Below are positions 62,377 to 64,000 of a DNA stretch of 64,000 nucleotides, piece by piece; position 1 is the first letter of the stretch; each line of letters begins with the position of its first letter. The translations under genes and the position numbers were made by a program. The notes under the pieces are model-generated. The model was not told the origin of the DNA and made no database searches. It saw only the letters and a program-made list of their open reading frames with translations. Origin of the DNA: UBA5314 sp040217815 (lineage in GTDB: Bacteria; Bacillota; Syntrophomonadia; Syntrophomonadales; Syntrophomonadaceae); the NCBI GenBank assembly GCA_040217815.1, contig JBEHWI010000007.1:38064-102063 (forward strand). Reading direction: 5' to 3'.

Positions 62377-62973
62377 TTGTTAAGCGATGAAATACTCGCC
62401 CGCAAGGCGCTGCAGGGCGAAGCGGCTGCTTTTGAGGAGCTGGTGGACCGTTATAAAAATTCGGTTTTTGCCATAGTATATCGCATTCTCGGTCAGTACC
62501 AGGAAGCTGAAGATATCACCCAGGATGTGTTCATATCCGTATACCAAAAACTTTATCAGTTTGATCCCAACAAGAAATTCCGCCCCTGGATTCAGCGCAT
62601 CGCGGTTAACGCCAGTATAACAGCCCTGCGCAAAAAAAAGAAAATCGTAAACTTAAGCTTCGACGAGGGTTTGGGCAAAGATATAGATCCCTACCTGCCT
62701 GCTCACATACCCGATCCCCAAACCGAGTTTGAGAAAAGTGAGTTGAGGCAGGAAATAAACAACGCTCTGTTATCCTTAAACGAAGGATACCGGGTCCTTA
62801 TCATCCTGCGCTATCAGATGGACCTGGATAACAAGGAAATAGCCGATATTTTAGGAGTCAGCCGGGAAAATGTGGAGGTCCGGCTGCACCGGGCCAGGAA
62901 AGCATTGCGGCGTATTGTTATCCAACAATGGAGTGAAAGGGGGATTAGCCATGAATTGCCAGCAAGCCACTAG
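62377..62973 (+). CDS. ECF-type sigma-70 family sigma factor
   Basis: 198 residues with sigma region 2 (FEELVDRYKNSVFAIVYRIL, EDITQDVFISVYQKL) and region 4 (VLIILRYQMDLDNKEIADIL, VSRENVEVRLHRARKALR) joined by a short linker, as in SigW-like ECF factors. It directs RNA polymerase to a small stress regulon, probably including this operon. The TTG start follows GGGGAG. Its last 23 bases overlap the anti-sigma gene. Confidence 0.92.
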   Translation: MLSDEILARKALQGEAAAFEELVDRYKNSVFAIVYRILGQYQEAEDITQDVFISVYQKLYQFDPNKKFRPWIQRIAVNASITALRKKKKIVNLSFDEGLGKDIDPYLPAHIPDPQTEFEKSELRQEINNALLSLNEGYRVLIILRYQMDLDNKEIADILGVSRENVEVRLHRARKALRRIVIQQWSERGISHELPASH

Positions 62974-63943
62974 GCACATTTGGGATTATTGTGACAACAA
63001 GCTGTCCCCTGAGCTTGGCGCCGCCGTCGAAAGCCACTGCCGGGAATGCCCGCAGTGCAACCAGCACCTGCAGTTAACATCTCTGGAAAACGAAGCATTA
63101 AAAAATACGGCCGAACTGCCGCGGCTGTCTTCCGGGTTTACCGCCCGGGTAATGAAGAACCTGCCGGAACAGGATTTTGCTTCTGGTAAAAAGACGGCTG
63201 TAAGCCGCCTGCGCGGCCTGTCCGGACGTCAATGCTGGATGGCGGCTTCAACCGCCCTACTGGGAATTATTCTGGTGCTGCTCGTTCTTCCGGGCCTCAA
63301 CCACACGGGAATAATTAATTTTATCCAGCAGTCGGTCACGCCTTCAGTACCCAACCAGCCGGAGGTACAAAAAGAGACAGGCAGTTTGGGTAGAGCTGCC
63401 GTTATGAATTATGGAACTATTGCTATGGATGCCGCACCATATGAGGATAAAAAGGAGCTAACTAATTCTGATACTTCCTCCCAGGACCTTGACCCCTCTC
63501 CTCCTCCCACCGTCTATTCCACTGATAGTTCATCCGTCAGCCGGGGAACCACCGTGAGTGAAAGCAGTCCGGGTTCGGCAGAAGCTCCCTATAACGTCAG
63601 CCTGCCAGGCACCTACACCCTGGTCAATATAAGCAGCGGTTCCGACAACAGCCTGATTTATAAGTTCGCCCAAGATAAAACCGATATTGTGGTTGATGTA
63701 ATTGTCAGCCGGGTGGAAAGCTATAAGGTCGCAGGCGGACAATTGGCGACCCCGTCCCCCAACAACACCGCTCCTGATACTAATAAGACTGCCGCCAAAG
63801 CGTCGCGGGATCAGACTGCCAACAGTGAGATCAGCTGGACGGTGACGTCCGGGAATGCTGCGTACCGCTTAACCCTTAACGGAAACCTCAGCCCCCAGGA
63901 ACTGGCTTTGCTGGCCAGTTCTATAGGCTTTTCAGTTAAATGA
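62951..63943 (+). CDS. Zinc-finger anti-sigma factor with extracellular DUF-like domain
   Basis: 330 residues. The cytoplasmic N-terminus carries the ZAS zinc motif HCRECPQC (H-x3-C-x2-C) that grips the sigma factor. A single membrane helix (about 97-117, AASTALLGIILVLLVLPGL) is followed by a Ser/Thr/Pro-rich linker and a beta-rich outer domain (about 210-325) that may sense the envelope. The ATG at 62951 follows AAGGGGGA and overlaps the sigma gene, so the pair is translationally coupled. Signal-induced proteolysis is the usual release route for this class. Confidence 0.88.
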   Translation: MNCQQATRHIWDYCDNKLSPELGAAVESHCRECPQCNQHLQLTSLENEALKNTAELPRLSSGFTARVMKNLPEQDFASGKKTAVSRLRGLSGRQCWMAASTALLGIILVLLVLPGLNHTGIINFIQQSVTPSVPNQPEVQKETGSLGRAAVMNYGTIAMDAAPYEDKKELTNSDTSSQDLDPSPPPTVYSTDSSSVSRGTTVSESSPGSAEAPYNVSLPGTYTLVNISSGSDNSLIYKFAQDKTDIVVDVIVSRVESYKVAGGQLATPSPNNTAPDTNKTAAKASRDQTANSEISWTVTSGNAAYRLTLNGNLSPQELALLASSIGFSVK

Positions 63944-63970
63944 AACAGGGGGACGTGAAACAGGGGGACG
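63941..63970. repeat. Tandem REP-like GGGGGACG repeat
   Basis: TGAAACAGGGGGACG occurs twice back to back; its first TGA is the stop codon of the anti-sigma gene. The CAGGGGGACG word is that of the hairpin at 15315. The pairing partner, if any, is beyond the window edge. Bases 63971-64000 show nothing else. Confidence 0.65.
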
Positions 63971-64000
63971 GAGATTTTGTTTGATTGTGTATGCAACAAA

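Overview
The window looks like a chromosomal segment of an anaerobic, low-to-middle GC Firmicute of the class Clostridia, most like Syntrophomonadaceae or Peptococcaceae. Reasons: strong AGGAGG-type ribosome binding sites with frequent TTG and GTG starts; an amidase carrying a copper-amine-oxidase-like N-terminal domain; CheX-type chemotaxis phosphatases; and a B12-dependent acyl-CoA mutase operon with its own adenosyltransferase. The assignment is inference from gene content. No rRNA, tRNA, CRISPR array or phage was seen.

Layout. 1-3.8 kb: small housekeeping genes (DUF1540, NlpC/P60 peptidase, DEDDh exonuclease, DUF218, YkvA-like). 4.0-6.8 kb: a 928-residue protein joining a PfkB-like region, an AAA+ ATPase and a SLOG-like domain. 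6.8-12 kb: two class II tRNA nucleotidyltransferase paralogues, one with a foreign-looking N-terminal extension and one with a changed catalytic motif, plus a CpXC protein and a secreted poly-gamma-glutamate hydrolase-like protein. 12.0-12.9 kb: two inverted MITE-like repeats around an unknown gene; a third copy lies at 62.1 kb. 13.2-18.6 kb: cell-wall amidase, M24 peptidase, MtnA-like protein, C_GCAxxG protein. 18.6-22.8 kb: adenosyltransferase, acyl-CoA mutase large subunit, B12-binding subunit, MeaB and a second B12-binding protein. The mutase carries the Phe/Gln pair of isobutyryl-CoA mutases rather than the Tyr/Arg pair of methylmalonyl-CoA mutases.

23.4-44.6 kb is the centrepiece: a 17-gene, one-strand chemosensory locus. 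In transcription order it is HEAT-repeat protein, CheR, CheY, CheA, ParA-like ATPase, TPR protein with a ParB-like N-terminal peptide, lid-less Hsp70, three successive [double-tip soluble receptor + triple-CheW] modules, CheB, CheY, CheX, CheX. The receptors have no membrane segment or sensor domain, and each contains two complete signalling hairpins. No flagellar or pilus genes are present. My reading is a soluble, ParA-positioned signalling array; the input and output are unknown.

45.3-52.4 kb: a mannose/glycoside cluster (GDP-mannose pyrophosphorylase, a GT78-like/GH130 fusion, an alpha/alpha-barrel protein, a GT4 glycosyltransferase). 52.8-57.3 kb: KtrAB-type potassium uptake and a P-type ATPase. 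57.6-62 kb: subtilase, exonuclease III with an apparent CTG start, Mrp/ApbC ATPase, UPF0178 and PPC/DUF296 proteins. 62.4-64 kb: an ECF sigma factor with its zinc-finger anti-sigma factor, followed by a REP-like repeat at the window edge.
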